64,000 bases of DNA from Bacillus pumilus (GTDB taxonomy: Bacteria; Bacillota; Bacilli; Bacillales; Bacillaceae): contig NZ_CP046128.1 of NCBI RefSeq assembly GCF_038738535.1, positions 3,534,001 to 3,598,000 on the forward strand, in the 5' to 3' direction. The position numbers and the translations under genes are program-made. Each line of letters starts with the position of its first letter. The stretch's first letter is position 1. The notes under the pieces are model-generated. The model worked only from the letters and a program-made list of their open reading frames with translations, made no database searches and was not told the DNA's origin. This document shows positions 9,480-18,857 of this stretch, in pieces.

Positions 9480-9556
9480 TGGCGGTCCGGACGGGACTCG
9501 AACCCGCGACCTCCTGCGTGACAGGCAGGCATTCTAACCAACTGAACTACCGGACC
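9480..9556 (-). tRNA. tRNA-Asp (GTC)
   Basis: Acceptor GGTCCGG/CCGGACC, anticodon loop with GTC, T-loop GGTTCGAGTCC, discriminator G and an encoded CCA. Third gene of the Lys-Glu-Asp-Phe cluster. Confidence 0.96.
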
Positions 9557-9637
9557 TCAGTAACTTGCCCGAAAAAGCAATCGTGGTGCTCCTTCAAGCA
9601 AGTGAGGAAAAATTAGCTTAACGCTAAAGTAAATCAA

Positions 9638-9709
9638 TGACCCGTACGGGATTCGAACCCGTGTTACCGCCGTGAAAGGGCGGTGTCTTAACCGCTTGAC
9701 CAACGGGCC
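9638..9709 (-). tRNA. tRNA-Glu (TTC)
   Basis: Acceptor GGCCCGT/ACGGGTC, anticodon loop CTTTCAC giving TTC, T-loop GGTTCGAATCC. The discriminator A is followed by TTG, so CCA is not encoded. An 81-base spacer separates it from tRNA-Asp. Confidence 0.95.
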
Positions 9710-9715
9710 AATACA

Positions 9716-9791
9716 TGGTGAGCCATGAAGGACTCGAACCTTCGACCCTCTGATTAAAAGTCAGATGCTCTACCAACTGAGCTAATGGCTC
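9716..9791 (-). tRNA. tRNA-Lys (TTT)
   Basis: Acceptor GAGCCAT/ATGGCTC, anticodon loop CTTTTAA giving TTT, T-loop GGTTCGAGTCC and an encoded CCA. First gene of the cluster. Confidence 0.96.
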
Positions 9792-9905
9792 TCGGTTTGT
9801 GAAAAGTGAATCTGAAGAAGCTGTATTGCGTCAAACCAATCGCTTTAAAAAAGCTGGAACATCGCATCCTAACAAGTTTCAGAGACCTTTGCAACAACGA
9901 GATTT

Positions 9906-9935
9906 ATAATATCATAGAGTAATTACATATGGCAA
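9906..9935 (-). promoter_or_regulatory. Candidate tRNA operon promoter with upstream A/T tract
   Basis: On the minus strand TTGCCA (9930-9935) and TATTAT (9906-9911) are 18 bases apart, about 115 bases before tRNA-Lys. Just upstream, 9947-9972 is a near-palindromic run of T then A residues, in the position of an UP element, as is common for stable-RNA promoters. The rest of the 340-base gap to the peroxiredoxin gene shows nothing else. Confidence 0.5.
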
Positions 9936-10133
9936 TACGTTTTTCGACATTTTTTTAAAAAAAGTGTCGGATTTGAAATCTCCCGCCAAAGCCCTTCTAT
10001 TTGCAAGCGCCTTCATATCTGTTGCCCCTTTTCATGACCACTGCCTATTCAAGCACATAGAAACGTTTTAGACCGCTCAAAAATGGTTATACATGAAACA
10101 AGTGACATTGTGATTGAAAAAGGAGGAAGCAGT

Positions 10134-10658
10134 ATGAGTTCATTTAAATTAGGAGATAAAATGCCCAACTTTTCACTTCCAACCATTCAGGGCGAACATA
10201 TTGATTTTCACAAACATTTAGAGGAGCATCAAAGCTGGCACCTCATCGTCTTCTTTAGAGGCTCATGGTGCCCAGTATGTGTAGAAGAATTAAAAGAGCT
10301 CGAACAGCAGCAATCATACTTTCAAGACAAGGATATCCACTTAATGGCGATTTCAACGGATCATCCTGATGACTTGAAGGAATTTGCGGATAAAGAAGGA
10401 CTATCTTTCCCGATCATGTCTGACCAGGACCTTACTTCATTAAAAGCATATGAAGTCCACTATCACGGAGAAGATGCTCCTTATGAAGATCACGGAGTGC
10501 ACGGGGAACCTGCCTATTTCTTATTAAATGAAAAGGGCCAAGTCCTCTATCAGCAAAGACAAACAAGTCCGTTTGGCAGACCGCATGTCAACGAACTGCG
10601 CAAAATCATTCAGTACATCCGCAAAAACTTAAAAGGCCAATATAAAAGCGTGAAATAA
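10134..10658 (+). CDS. AhpC/TSA-type peroxiredoxin
   Basis: A 174-residue thioredoxin-fold protein of the peroxiredoxin (redoxin) family, which reduces peroxides through a reactive cysteine. The active-site region FFRGSWCPVCVEEL holds two cysteines spaced CxxC, more thioredoxin-like than a classical 2-Cys AhpC. The N-terminal LGDKMPNFSLP and the later GEPAYFLLNEKGQVLY strand are standard. The ATG at 10134 has AGGAGG upstream. It stands alone between the tRNA cluster and the DUF418 pair, facing a shared terminator. Confidence 0.88.
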   Translation: MSSFKLGDKMPNFSLPTIQGEHIDFHKHLEEHQSWHLIVFFRGSWCPVCVEELKELEQQQSYFQDKDIHLMAISTDHPDDLKEFADKEGLSFPIMSDQDLTSLKAYEVHYHGEDAPYEDHGVHGEPAYFLLNEKGQVLYQQRQTSPFGRPHVNELRKIIQYIRKNLKGQYKSVK

Positions 10659-10663
10659 GAAAG

Positions 10664-10690
10664 AACCCTCGTAATGAGGGCTCTTTTTTT
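10664..10690. terminator. Bidirectional terminator after the peroxiredoxin gene
   Basis: AGAACCCTC pairs with GAGGGCTCT around GTAAT, with seven T residues on the plus strand. The minus-strand copy also ends in a T-rich tract and can stop the convergent gene. Confidence 0.85.
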
Positions 10691-10898
10691 ATGATTGTCT
10701 TTTGTTAAACAGCCAGTCTGCGGCGAAAAACACAAGAAGTCCCGCCATGAGAATGACAAAAGTGACGGGTGGTCTGTCACCTTCGACATACGAGTACAGC
10801 GCATGCCCTCCTAATGCGAGAAGATAAAAGACAAACGCTGGTACAGCTGCTTTATGTGAATTCGCTTGTTCTCTTTTCGTCATTTTTTTAAAAAACAT
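10689..10898 (-). CDS. Small two-helix membrane protein
   Basis: A 69-residue protein, not recognised. Two hydrophobic segments (about residues 19-36 and 44-62) follow a basic, Lys/Arg-rich N-terminus. It starts 16 bases after the DUF418 gene, so the two are probably one transcript. No function can be given. Its reading frame is supported by the shared terminator just after its stop. Confidence 0.6.
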   Translation of the reverse strand: MFFKKMTKREQANSHKAAVPAFVFYLLALGGHALYSYVEGDRPPVTFVILMAGLLVFFAADWLFNKRQS

Positions 10899-10913
10899 TG
10901 TAGCTATTCCCCT

Positions 10914-12047
10914 TTATGCTGCCTTCTTCATCGTCACTCGGCGAAGTGCCCGCGAACGAATATATTCCATTGGACCCATTCTCCAAACCTTTAGACAAAA
11001 TGCTGATACGGCGATTTGCAGAAGAGAAATGAGCAGCCATGCCAATACGATAAGAGGGGCGTTGATTTGTCCGCCAAGACCCAATCCCCAGCTATAAAAA
11101 AGAACCGAGCAGACGATATTTTGCAGGATGTAACAGCTGAGTGCCATTTTCCCTACATATTCAAACCAATTCCACATGAACCATGATTCCGTGTGAACCA
11201 GGAGCTTCGCAATGACAGCGATATAGAAAAGAGAAAGGAATGGCGAAAACGCATAGCGCACAACGAATTCCACTAGTTCGTTCGGAACGAAGACAAGTGC
11301 ATTCAGCGGCAGACCCACCCACAGACCGACTCGGAATAATATTTTCCGTAGAGATTGCCCGCGTTCGTTTGCATAAAAAACACCGGCTCTCATCATCCGC
11401 ACACCTAATAAAAACAGAAATGTGTTCATTGGAATGATAAAGATCGCTTCTTCACGGTACATGAAAAAGTGTTGTAATCGTTCTTGAACCTGCGAGATCC
11501 ATGTCTCTGGCAGCTGCTCTTCCAGCGCCGGTTCACTGCTTTGATCATACGATTCTGTCTCCATTTCAGAGAGGGAGAACACCATCAGATAGGACAGAAC
11601 AAGTAGATGAATGACTCCAGAGAAGATCATGCCTCTTTTGATGCGCTTGCTCCCTCCTCGTACAATAAATGCCACAAGCAAACCGGTCACAGCGTAACTC
11701 ATGAGCACATCATATTCCATCACAAGTGCAAAATGGACAAAGCCTTCGATAAATAAAAATAAAAGAATCCATAAATATGTACCCGGCCAAGGCGTGTTTT
11801 TTCTTTTGGCCTGCTGATATTTCAGCTCTAGCCCTACACCGAACATGATTGTGAGCAGTGAGAGCATTTTCCCATAGACGAACATGGAAACAAGGCTTTC
11901 TAGAAAACTGCCATGTTCATATTCATCTGCAATCTGATCTGTCGCAAAGGTATCCCCTGCATACGCAAAAAACCAGACGTTCGTTCCCAATGTGCCTAAT
12001 ATGGCAAAACCTCGTAAAATATCTAATAATCTTATTCTTTCTTTCAC
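10914..12047 (-). CDS. DUF418 family membrane protein (YeiB-like)
   Basis: A 377-residue polytopic protein with about nine to ten hydrophobic segments. The N-terminal RIRLLDILRGFAILGTLGTN signature and the C-terminal region near YVGKMALSCYILQN are typical of DUF418/YeiB proteins such as B. subtilis YxaH and YrkO. These are membrane proteins of uncertain role, possibly acyltransferase-like. The start is GTG at 12047 with AAGGAG upstream. It heads a two-gene unit with the small membrane protein. Confidence 0.85.
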   Translation of the reverse strand: MKERIRLLDILRGFAILGTLGTNVWFFAYAGDTFATDQIADEYEHGSFLESLVSMFVYGKMLSLLTIMFGVGLELKYQQAKRKNTPWPGTYLWILLFLFIEGFVHFALVMEYDVLMSYAVTGLLVAFIVRGGSKRIKRGMIFSGVIHLLVLSYLMVFSLSEMETESYDQSSEPALEEQLPETWISQVQERLQHFFMYREEAIFIIPMNTFLFLLGVRMMRAGVFYANERGQSLRKILFRVGLWVGLPLNALVFVPNELVEFVVRYAFSPFLSLFYIAVIAKLLVHTESWFMWNWFEYVGKMALSCYILQNIVCSVLFYSWGLGLGGQINAPLIVLAWLLISLLQIAVSAFCLKVWRMGPMEYIRSRALRRVTMKKAA

Positions 12048-12132
12048 TAGAACGCTCCTTCCCCCTATACAGTTATCATATTTTGGTAATGATCGGAAGC
12101 CTGTTCTACTGAAATTAAGAAATATTTAAACA

Positions 12133-12171
12133 AAAAGACACCAGTAAAATGTGCAATTTTACTGGTGTCTG
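12133..12171 (-). terminator. Terminator of purA
   Basis: On the minus strand a 14-base stem (AGACACCAGTAAAA and its complement) with a six- or seven-base loop, followed by TTTTT. Confidence 0.9.
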
Positions 12172-12183
12172 ATCAGTCTATTA

Positions 12184-13503
<1,320 letters not shown>

Positions 13504-13524
13504 TTATCTCTTTCAAACACATTT

Positions 13525-13601
13525 ATTTTATCAATGCAAAACGAAAAAGTCAACGTGAAATCCGAACATTAATATCTCGAAATCAAATTTTGTTCGTTTT
13601 A
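13525..13601 (-). promoter_or_regulatory. purA promoter with PurR operator
   Basis: On the minus strand TTGACT (13548-13553) and TAAAAT (13525-13530) are 17 bases apart. Just upstream of the -35, AAATCCGAACATT (13558-13570) fits the PurBox consensus AWWWCCGAACWWT exactly. A second, inverted and weaker box (core GTTCG, 13592-13596) follows at the spacing typical of PurR control regions. Purine-dependent repression is inferred. Confidence 0.8.
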
Positions 13602-13607
13602 ATTATG

Positions 13608-13640
13608 AGAAAAAGCGCTTTAATCACTTCTTCAGCGCTT
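13608..13640 (-). terminator. Terminator of the TetR gene
   Basis: On the minus strand AAGCGCT pairs with AGCGCTT, followed by TTTTTCTC. It lies between the TetR gene and the purA control region. Confidence 0.7.
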
Positions 13641-13689
13641 AAAAAGGGAGATTTTGAGTAAAAACAACTATTTTGATGGTTCCTAATTT

Positions 13690-14271
13690 CTATTGATTTT
13701 CAATTAAATGAATCATCGAGCTTGCCATAAAATCAGGTGAGTACGGTCTCCCTGTCCTCAACCACCATTCTGCTGTTCCAACATAAGCAGAAATAACGAA
13801 TTGCTGCTGCATGTCGATTGGAACGAGATGTGGATGAGGCTTTGAGCCTGCGATTTCCTCTAACCCCATAGAAAAGCTTTCTTCAAAAAAAGCACGAACC
13901 GTTTCATGAATATTGAGCTCTCGTCCTCGTTTCAAAAGAATTTGATACTCCTCTTCATGTTCCTGCAAATGCTGATAAAATCGAAAAATATACACATATG
14001 CCGCATGCTCTTTTTTCACATCACCTTCTTGTACAGGAGCAAAAATGGCACATTTCATCACATCAAACATCTCATCCATCACCTGCTGGGCAAGATCAAA
14101 TTTATCCTCATAATGCTGATAAAAGGTGGTGCGGTGGATGCCCGCCACTTTCGTCAAATCCTGTACAGAAATCTTCTCCCACTCTTTTTCTCTTAATAAC
14201 TGAAATAACGCTTTTCTTAATTGCTGCTTCGATTCCGTTGCACGCTTATCCCCTCTGTAGCAGTCCGCCAC
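13690..14271 (-). CDS. TetR/AcrR family transcriptional regulator
   Basis: A 193-residue repressor-type protein. The N-terminal helix-turn-helix covers about residues 10-58, including ISVQDLTKVAGIHRTTFYQHYEDK. The rest is a helical ligand-binding domain. The start is taken as GTG at 14271, because AAGGGGAG sits eight bases upstream and gives a normal TetR length; the frame is open to a TTG at 14334. It is divergent from the P450 gene over a 136-base gap, so control of the P450 gene is likely. The ligand is unknown. Confidence 0.85.
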   Translation of the reverse strand: MADCYRGDKRATESKQQLRKALFQLLREKEWEKISVQDLTKVAGIHRTTFYQHYEDKFDLAQQVMDEMFDVMKCAIFAPVQEGDVKKEHAAYVYIFRFYQHLQEHEEEYQILLKRGRELNIHETVRAFFEESFSMGLEEIAGSKPHPHLVPIDMQQQFVISAYVGTAEWWLRTGRPYSPDFMASSMIHLIENQ

Positions 14272-14407
14272 AAGCCATTCTCCCCTTCCTATGAACTTCA
14301 ACAGATTCCGCTTTTCTGTTGGTTGAATCCTCAAGGCTGATGAATTAACTTTAATCTAACACAATGAAAAAAAGGAAGCATCTGACAACCTATAAGGAGT
14401 GATGATC

Positions 14408-15613
14408 ATGGAAACAACTACACCAACTGCCGTGCAAAAAGCGTTATTAAGAGGAAAAAACAAGCAAGATCCGTATAACCCATTTGATTGGTATGCCAAC
14501 ATGCGTCAGACATCACCTGTTCATTTTGACGAAGCCAGCCGAACATGGAGTGTATTCACCTATGAGGAAGCAAAACGTGTGACAATCGATAAAAATACCT
14601 TTTCTAGTCAGCCTCCTAAAGACCAGCGGAAGCATTCACTGATGAAAACAATGGTGATGATGGACCCTCCCAAACACACTCGAATCCGCTCCATTGTGAG
14701 CAAAGCCTTTACACCTCGAGTCATGAAATTGTGGGAGCCGCGTATTCAAGAATTGATGGAGGAACTCATGGCACAAATAGAAGGAAAAAACGAGATTGAC
14801 CTAGTGCAAGCCATCTCTTATCCGCTTCCTGTCATTGTCATTGCAGAGCTTTTAGGTGTGCCCTCAGAGCATAAACAATCCTTTAAAGAATGGTCTGATA
14901 TTCTCGTCAGTATGCCTAAAAGTGAAGATGAGGAGGATGTCGCTGAATGGCAGAAAATTCGGGACCAAGGAGAGGCTGATATGATGGCGTTTTTTGCAGA
15001 CATCATTGAAAGGAAACGTCACAACCTCGGTGATGATTTGATTTCCCTCCTCATTCAAGCTGAGGAGAATGGAGACAGGCTGTCAGCGGATGAATTAATA
15101 CCATTCTGTAATCTTCTTCTTTTAGCCGGCAACGAAACAACCACCAATTTGATCTCCAATCTGATCTTCAGCTTGTTAGAACAGCCGGGTGCGTATGAAG
15201 CGCTCGTTCAATCACCTGAGCTCATCCCGCGTGCTGTAGAGGAGGCCGTCCGTTTTCGTGCACCCGCTCCTACGATCGTCCGCTATGTCACAGAAGACAC
15301 AGAGCTTGGGGGAAAAGTGCTGAAAAAGGGAGACAATGTGATTGTGTTTCTTGCTTCTGCCAACCGGGATGAGCGTCAATTTTCAAATGCACATGAATTC
15401 GATATACACCGCCACCCTAATCCTCATATTGGTTTCGGGCACGGTATTCATTTCTGTCTTGGCGCACCACTTGCCCGCTTGGAAGCATGTACTGCCATCA
15501 AGGCCTTATTGGACCGATATGAGTCACTAGAGCTCCTCTCCTATATGCCGATGACAAACAGCGGCATGTATGGGCTGAAAGAGCTGAAGCTGCGCGTCAC
15601 ACTTCGTTCATAA
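14408..15613 (+). CDS. Cytochrome P450, CYP109-like
   Basis: A 401-residue soluble bacterial P450. Visible motifs: I-helix LLLLAGNETTTNL, EAVRFR (ExxR), and the heme loop FGHGIHFCLGAPLARLE with the thiolate Cys near residue 350. The N-terminal ALLRGKNKQDPYNPFDWY and the overall sequence look closest to the CYP109 family (B. subtilis YjiB, CYP109B1), whose members hydroxylate fatty acids, terpenoids and steroids. The start at 14408 has AAGGAG nine bases upstream; ATG 14402 and GTG 14399 are alternatives. Redox partners are not encoded nearby. Confidence 0.92.
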   Translation: METTTPTAVQKALLRGKNKQDPYNPFDWYANMRQTSPVHFDEASRTWSVFTYEEAKRVTIDKNTFSSQPPKDQRKHSLMKTMVMMDPPKHTRIRSIVSKAFTPRVMKLWEPRIQELMEELMAQIEGKNEIDLVQAISYPLPVIVIAELLGVPSEHKQSFKEWSDILVSMPKSEDEEDVAEWQKIRDQGEADMMAFFADIIERKRHNLGDDLISLLIQAEENGDRLSADELIPFCNLLLLAGNETTTNLISNLIFSLLEQPGAYEALVQSPELIPRAVEEAVRFRAPAPTIVRYVTEDTELGGKVLKKGDNVIVFLASANRDERQFSNAHEFDIHRHPNPHIGFGHGIHFCLGAPLARLEACTAIKALLDRYESLELLSYMPMTNSGMYGLKELKLRVTLRS

Positions 15614-15616
15614 CAG

Positions 15617-15650
15617 AAAAGACTCCCACCAAGCATGGGAGTCTTTTTTA
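15617..15650. terminator. Terminator between P450 and yycE
   Basis: GACTCCCA pairs with TGGGAGTC around seven bases, followed by TTTTTT on the plus strand. The minus-strand copy is flanked by an A/T-rich tract and may also stop yycE. Confidence 0.85.
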
Positions 15651-16061
15651 AACGGGGGTAATTCCTTCTGTGTTCATGAGCACAACTCGATATCCATCTG
15701 GATCTTCAATGGTTGCCCCTCCTCGATCCCAGTATGGGTTCGTAGAGGTGACTTGCCGTCCGCCAAATGAGATCAGTCTCTCTTTCATCTGCTGAAACTC
15801 CTGTTCATCAGGAATATAAAAAACAAGCAGCTGTTCTGGATGCGGAACGGGCAGGCTCTCTTCTTCTTCATGTTTGGTGATTTCTAAATGAACATGCTGA
15901 TGAGGAAGCCCCAGCATCACACCATCGTATCCTTCATGCTGATCAAATGAACCTATTCGTTTGAGCCCTAAGCCTTTTTCATAAAAAGAAACAACCTCTT
16001 CCATGTTGACGGTTGGACGTGCGATGCGTAATTGAGCGGCTTCGAACTGTTGAAATTTCAT
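15648..16061 (-). CDS. yycE: YycE-like VOC (glyoxalase/dioxygenase fold) protein
   Basis: A 137-residue protein of the vicinal oxygen chelate superfamily. The paired beta-alpha-beta units are seen: VNMEEVVSFYEKGLGLKRIGSF in the first half and TSTNPYWDRGGATIEDPDGYRVVLMN in the second. Possible metal ligands are the His in HVHLEI and a late Glu/Asp. It matches B. subtilis YycE, which also lies near dnaC and purA; its function is unknown. The start at 16061 has an AGGAGTGA site. Confidence 0.85.
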   Translation of the reverse strand: MKFQQFEAAQLRIARPTVNMEEVVSFYEKGLGLKRIGSFDQHEGYDGVMLGLPHQHVHLEITKHEEEESLPVPHPEQLLVFYIPDEQEFQQMKERLISFGGRQVTSTNPYWDRGGATIEDPDGYRVVLMNTEGITPV

Positions 16062-16161
16062 CAGTCATCACTCCTTTTCTCCTTTTAGTATACGATTTCT
16101 CTCTCTCCCTCTCCTCCTCATTTCGACCGTTTTTCAATCATTCTTTCGATGTAGATCCATC

Positions 16162-16193
16162 AAAAAAAAGCCCAGCTTCTTGAGCTGGGCTTT
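16162..16193 (-). terminator. Terminator of dnaC
   Basis: On the minus strand AAGCCCAGC pairs with GCTGGGCTT, followed by eight T. The stem begins in the stop codon of the helicase gene. Confidence 0.9.
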
Positions 16194-17556
16194 AAGCACC
16201 GGGCGGAACACCCGCATCGTCAAACCTTCTTTCCAGATTGACGAATTTGTTATATTCTTTGACGAACGCCAGTGATACTGTACCAACTGGACCGTTACGC
16301 TGTTTGGCAATGATGATTTCAATAATGTTCTTATTCTCTGATTCTTTGTCGTAGTAATCATCACGATAAAGGAATGCCACGATATCGGCATCCTGCTCGA
16401 TACTTCCTGATTCACGAATATCAGACATCATTGGACGTTTGTCCTGACGCTGCTCTACTCCGCGTGAAAGCTGAGACAAAGCAATAACCGGAACTTCAAG
16501 TTCCCTTGCCAGCGATTTTAACGCCCTAGAGATTTCAGAAACCTCTTGCTGACGGTTATCGCTTGATCGTCCGCTCCCTTGAATGAGCTGCAAGTAGTCA
16601 ATCAGGATCATGCCAAGACCGTTTTCTTGCTTCAAACGGCGGCATTTCGAGCGAATTTCACTTACCCTGATTCCAGGTGTATCATCAATGAAAATCCCAC
16701 TATTTGATAGCGAGCCCATCGCCATTGTCAGCTTGCCCCAGTCCTCTTCTGTCAGATTACCGGTTCTTAGGTTCTGTGCATTGATATTTCCCTCTGCACA
16801 AAGCATACGCATGACAAGCTGCTCAGCCCCCATCTCTAAACTAAAGATGGCGACACTTTCGTCTGTCTTCGTCGCGACATTTTGTGCAATGTTCAATGCG
16901 AAGGCTGTTTTCCCTACCGATGGACGAGCCGCTACAATAATCAAGTCATTTCGCTGGAATCCAGCAGTCATCCGGTCAAGCTCAGAGAATCCCGTTGGAA
17001 TCCCTGTGATATCGCCTTTTCGGTTATGAAGCTGTTCAATATTATCATATGTCTGAACAAGAACGTCCTTAATGTTTTGGAAGGCTCCTGAGTTTTTACG
17101 CTGCGCCACTTCCATAATGGTCTTTTCAGCATCACTCAACAGATCCTCTACTTCATCCTCACGCGTGTACCCATCCTGTGCAATGGTTGTCGCCGTACGG
17201 ATCAGACGTCTTAAAATTGATTTCTCTTCTACAATTTTTGCATAGTATTCTATGTTTGCGGCAGTTGGGACAGAATTCGCAATATCGGTTAAATACGAAA
17301 TCCCGCCTACCTCTTCTAGTAAATCTGTATTGGCCAGTTCAGAAGTCACCGTAACAAGATCGACCGGTTCCCCTCTATCGCCAAGTACAAGCATCGCATT
17401 GTAAATCTTTTGATGCGACATTCTATAGAAATCCTCTGGAATTAATACCTCAGAAGCGAGCGTGAGCGCAGATGGTTCTAAAAAAACAGCACCTAATACG
17501 GCCTGCTCGGCTTCTATATTTTGCGGCGGCAGCCGGTCATCGAGAAGTTCCGTCAT
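16192..17556 (-). CDS. dnaC: Replicative DNA helicase (DnaB family, named DnaC in Bacillus)
   Basis: A 454-residue hexameric helicase that unwinds DNA at the replication fork and loads the DnaG primase. The N-terminal domain (about 1-150) begins RLPPQNIEAEQAVLGAV. The RecA-like motor has Walker A ARPSVGKTAFAL (about residue 205), the Walker B region ILIDYLQLIQG, and the arginine-finger region. The ATG at 17556 gives the family length; the frame is open further upstream to 17751, but that extension is unlike any DnaB. The ribosome binding site (AAGGACGG) is modest. Confidence 0.97.
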   Translation of the reverse strand: MTELLDDRLPPQNIEAEQAVLGAVFLEPSALTLASEVLIPEDFYRMSHQKIYNAMLVLGDRGEPVDLVTVTSELANTDLLEEVGGISYLTDIANSVPTAANIEYYAKIVEEKSILRRLIRTATTIAQDGYTREDEVEDLLSDAEKTIMEVAQRKNSGAFQNIKDVLVQTYDNIEQLHNRKGDITGIPTGFSELDRMTAGFQRNDLIIVAARPSVGKTAFALNIAQNVATKTDESVAIFSLEMGAEQLVMRMLCAEGNINAQNLRTGNLTEEDWGKLTMAMGSLSNSGIFIDDTPGIRVSEIRSKCRRLKQENGLGMILIDYLQLIQGSGRSSDNRQQEVSEISRALKSLARELEVPVIALSQLSRGVEQRQDKRPMMSDIRESGSIEQDADIVAFLYRDDYYDKESENKNIIEIIIAKQRNGPVGTVSLAFVKEYNKFVNLERRFDDAGVPPGA

Positions 17557-17710
17557 GCCAAGCACCGTCCTTTCATAAAAAAATACGCTACTCATCATTT
17601 TAACATTTTCATCAATAAAAAAGTGAAAAACATCGACTATAGTCAAAATTACCATGAGGATGTTTCGTTGAACAGTGTGTTTCTGAACAGCAAAACTAAC
17701 GCATTTCAAT

Positions 17711-17747
17711 AGAAAAGACTCTGTAACATAAATTGTTATAGAGTCCT
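17711..17747 (-). terminator. Terminator of the DUF4885-like gene
   Basis: On the minus strand GACTCTATAACA pairs with TGTTACAGAGTC (one mismatch) followed by TTTTC. It lies between the gene ending at 17793 and dnaC. The rest of the 236-base gap holds only the unresolved dnaC promoter. Confidence 0.7.
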
Positions 17748-17792
17748 TCATTGTCGCTAATGGGATTTGTATCTGTTGCCGTTCACATTTTG

Positions 17793-18749
17793 TTAATCTA
17801 TCGTTTTCTTCACTCCATAATTTTCTTTTTGTCCAATGTCATGTAAAGACCCATTTTGATAACCAATAGATAACACCAAATCGGGAATAGAATCAAACCC
17901 GTTTTTGGCTAGATCAAATAACTGTGCTCCGTAATGTGAAGCGGCAATGCTTGCATTTTCTGCTGTGTATGGATTTTTCAGGAGTTCTTCTTTGTATATA
18001 TCAAAAATATTCTTCCCGTTATCCGTTACAAATTGACCGTTTACAATGCTTAAATCTTTTAAATTGTAGCCTGTGACCGTTTTGATTTGATTAACAAGGT
18101 GGAATTTGGCAAGAGAATCAGGCGTGAATTGAGTAGAATCGTCAGATCTGCTTTTCATGATGTGGAAAAATAATTCTCTTGTATTGTTGGTTGTATTTAA
18201 TAGGTCTTCTATTTGTTTGGTCAGCGATTCGTCTGTTGAACCACTCACCAATAATTTGAAATGATTTGGGTCAATGGTAAAAGTTAAATTTGTGTTTTTA
18301 GGAATGGTTATACCGTTTTTAGAGAATAAATCTTGCAATTGTTCGTTGACCTTTTGCCGATTGAATATTTTTTTCTCTACGCTTTCTTGGGTAGGATCGT
18401 ACCGTTTTTCATTACGGAAGATGGCGTCATTAAAGTCATATTGACCTCCTTTTCCAGAATTAGCCCAGCCAATCTCCATCGTATAAGCAGCTTCTCTCTC
18501 TACTTTAGTTAGATCATTCCTGAAATAAGGAGAGTAAGAATTTCTATACTTATCGTGTATATGACCATGAGGATTTTTGAAACGTTTATTTTGTTCATTT
18601 ATTTTTTCATATTTTTCATCTAATATTTTCATTCGTCTATCAGCTTCGGTCATCACCTCATTTGTACTTTTAATAGCTGATTGACCTTTATAGTCTATTC
18701 GGTTCTGATTGTTTGAAGCACCTGCCGTGTATGACGTATTAATATTCAT
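17793..18749 (-). CDS. DUF4885-like protein of unknown function
   Basis: A 318-residue, mostly hydrophilic protein without signal peptide or membrane segments. Features such as YEKINEQNKRFKNPHGHIHDKY, LTKVEREAAYTMEI, the FHIMKSRSDDSTQF stretch and NPYTAENASIAASHYG recall the DUF4885 family; this is recognition from memory, not a search. The ATG at 18749 has AAGGAG upstream; the open frame to 18797 precedes that site. It is divergent from a secreted-protein gene and has its own sigma-D-type promoter, so expression with motility and autolysin genes is inferred. Confidence 0.65.
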   Translation of the reverse strand: MNINTSYTAGASNNQNRIDYKGQSAIKSTNEVMTEADRRMKILDEKYEKINEQNKRFKNPHGHIHDKYRNSYSPYFRNDLTKVEREAAYTMEIGWANSGKGGQYDFNDAIFRNEKRYDPTQESVEKKIFNRQKVNEQLQDLFSKNGITIPKNTNLTFTIDPNHFKLLVSGSTDESLTKQIEDLLNTTNNTRELFFHIMKSRSDDSTQFTPDSLAKFHLVNQIKTVTGYNLKDLSIVNGQFVTDNGKNIFDIYKEELLKNPYTAENASIAASHYGAQLFDLAKNGFDSIPDLVLSIGYQNGSLHDIGQKENYGVKKTID

Positions 18750-18787
18750 TTTGATTCTCCTTTTAAAAAAATTAGTGATTATTAAAT

Positions 18788-18815
18788 ATATCGGCAATTC
18801 AGTTAAAATTTGTTA
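18788..18815 (-). promoter_or_regulatory. Sigma-D-type promoter of the DUF4885-like gene
   Basis: On the minus strand a perfect GCCGATAT -10 (18788-18795) is preceded, 16 bases upstream, by TAAC (18812-18815), close to the sigma-D consensus TAAA-N15-GCCGATAT. It would start transcription about 30 bases before the ATG. Confidence 0.65.
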
Positions 18816-18830
18816 GTTCTGATCCGATAT
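18804..18830 (+). promoter_or_regulatory. Sigma-D-type promoter of the secreted-protein gene
   Basis: TAAA (18804-18807), a 15-base spacer and TCCGATAT (18823-18830) match the sigma-D consensus at all but one base. The ribosome binding site follows at 18843-18850. It overlaps the divergent minus-strand promoter. Confidence 0.72.
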
Positions 18831-18857
18831 AGTAATTATTACAAGGAGGGTTAAAAT

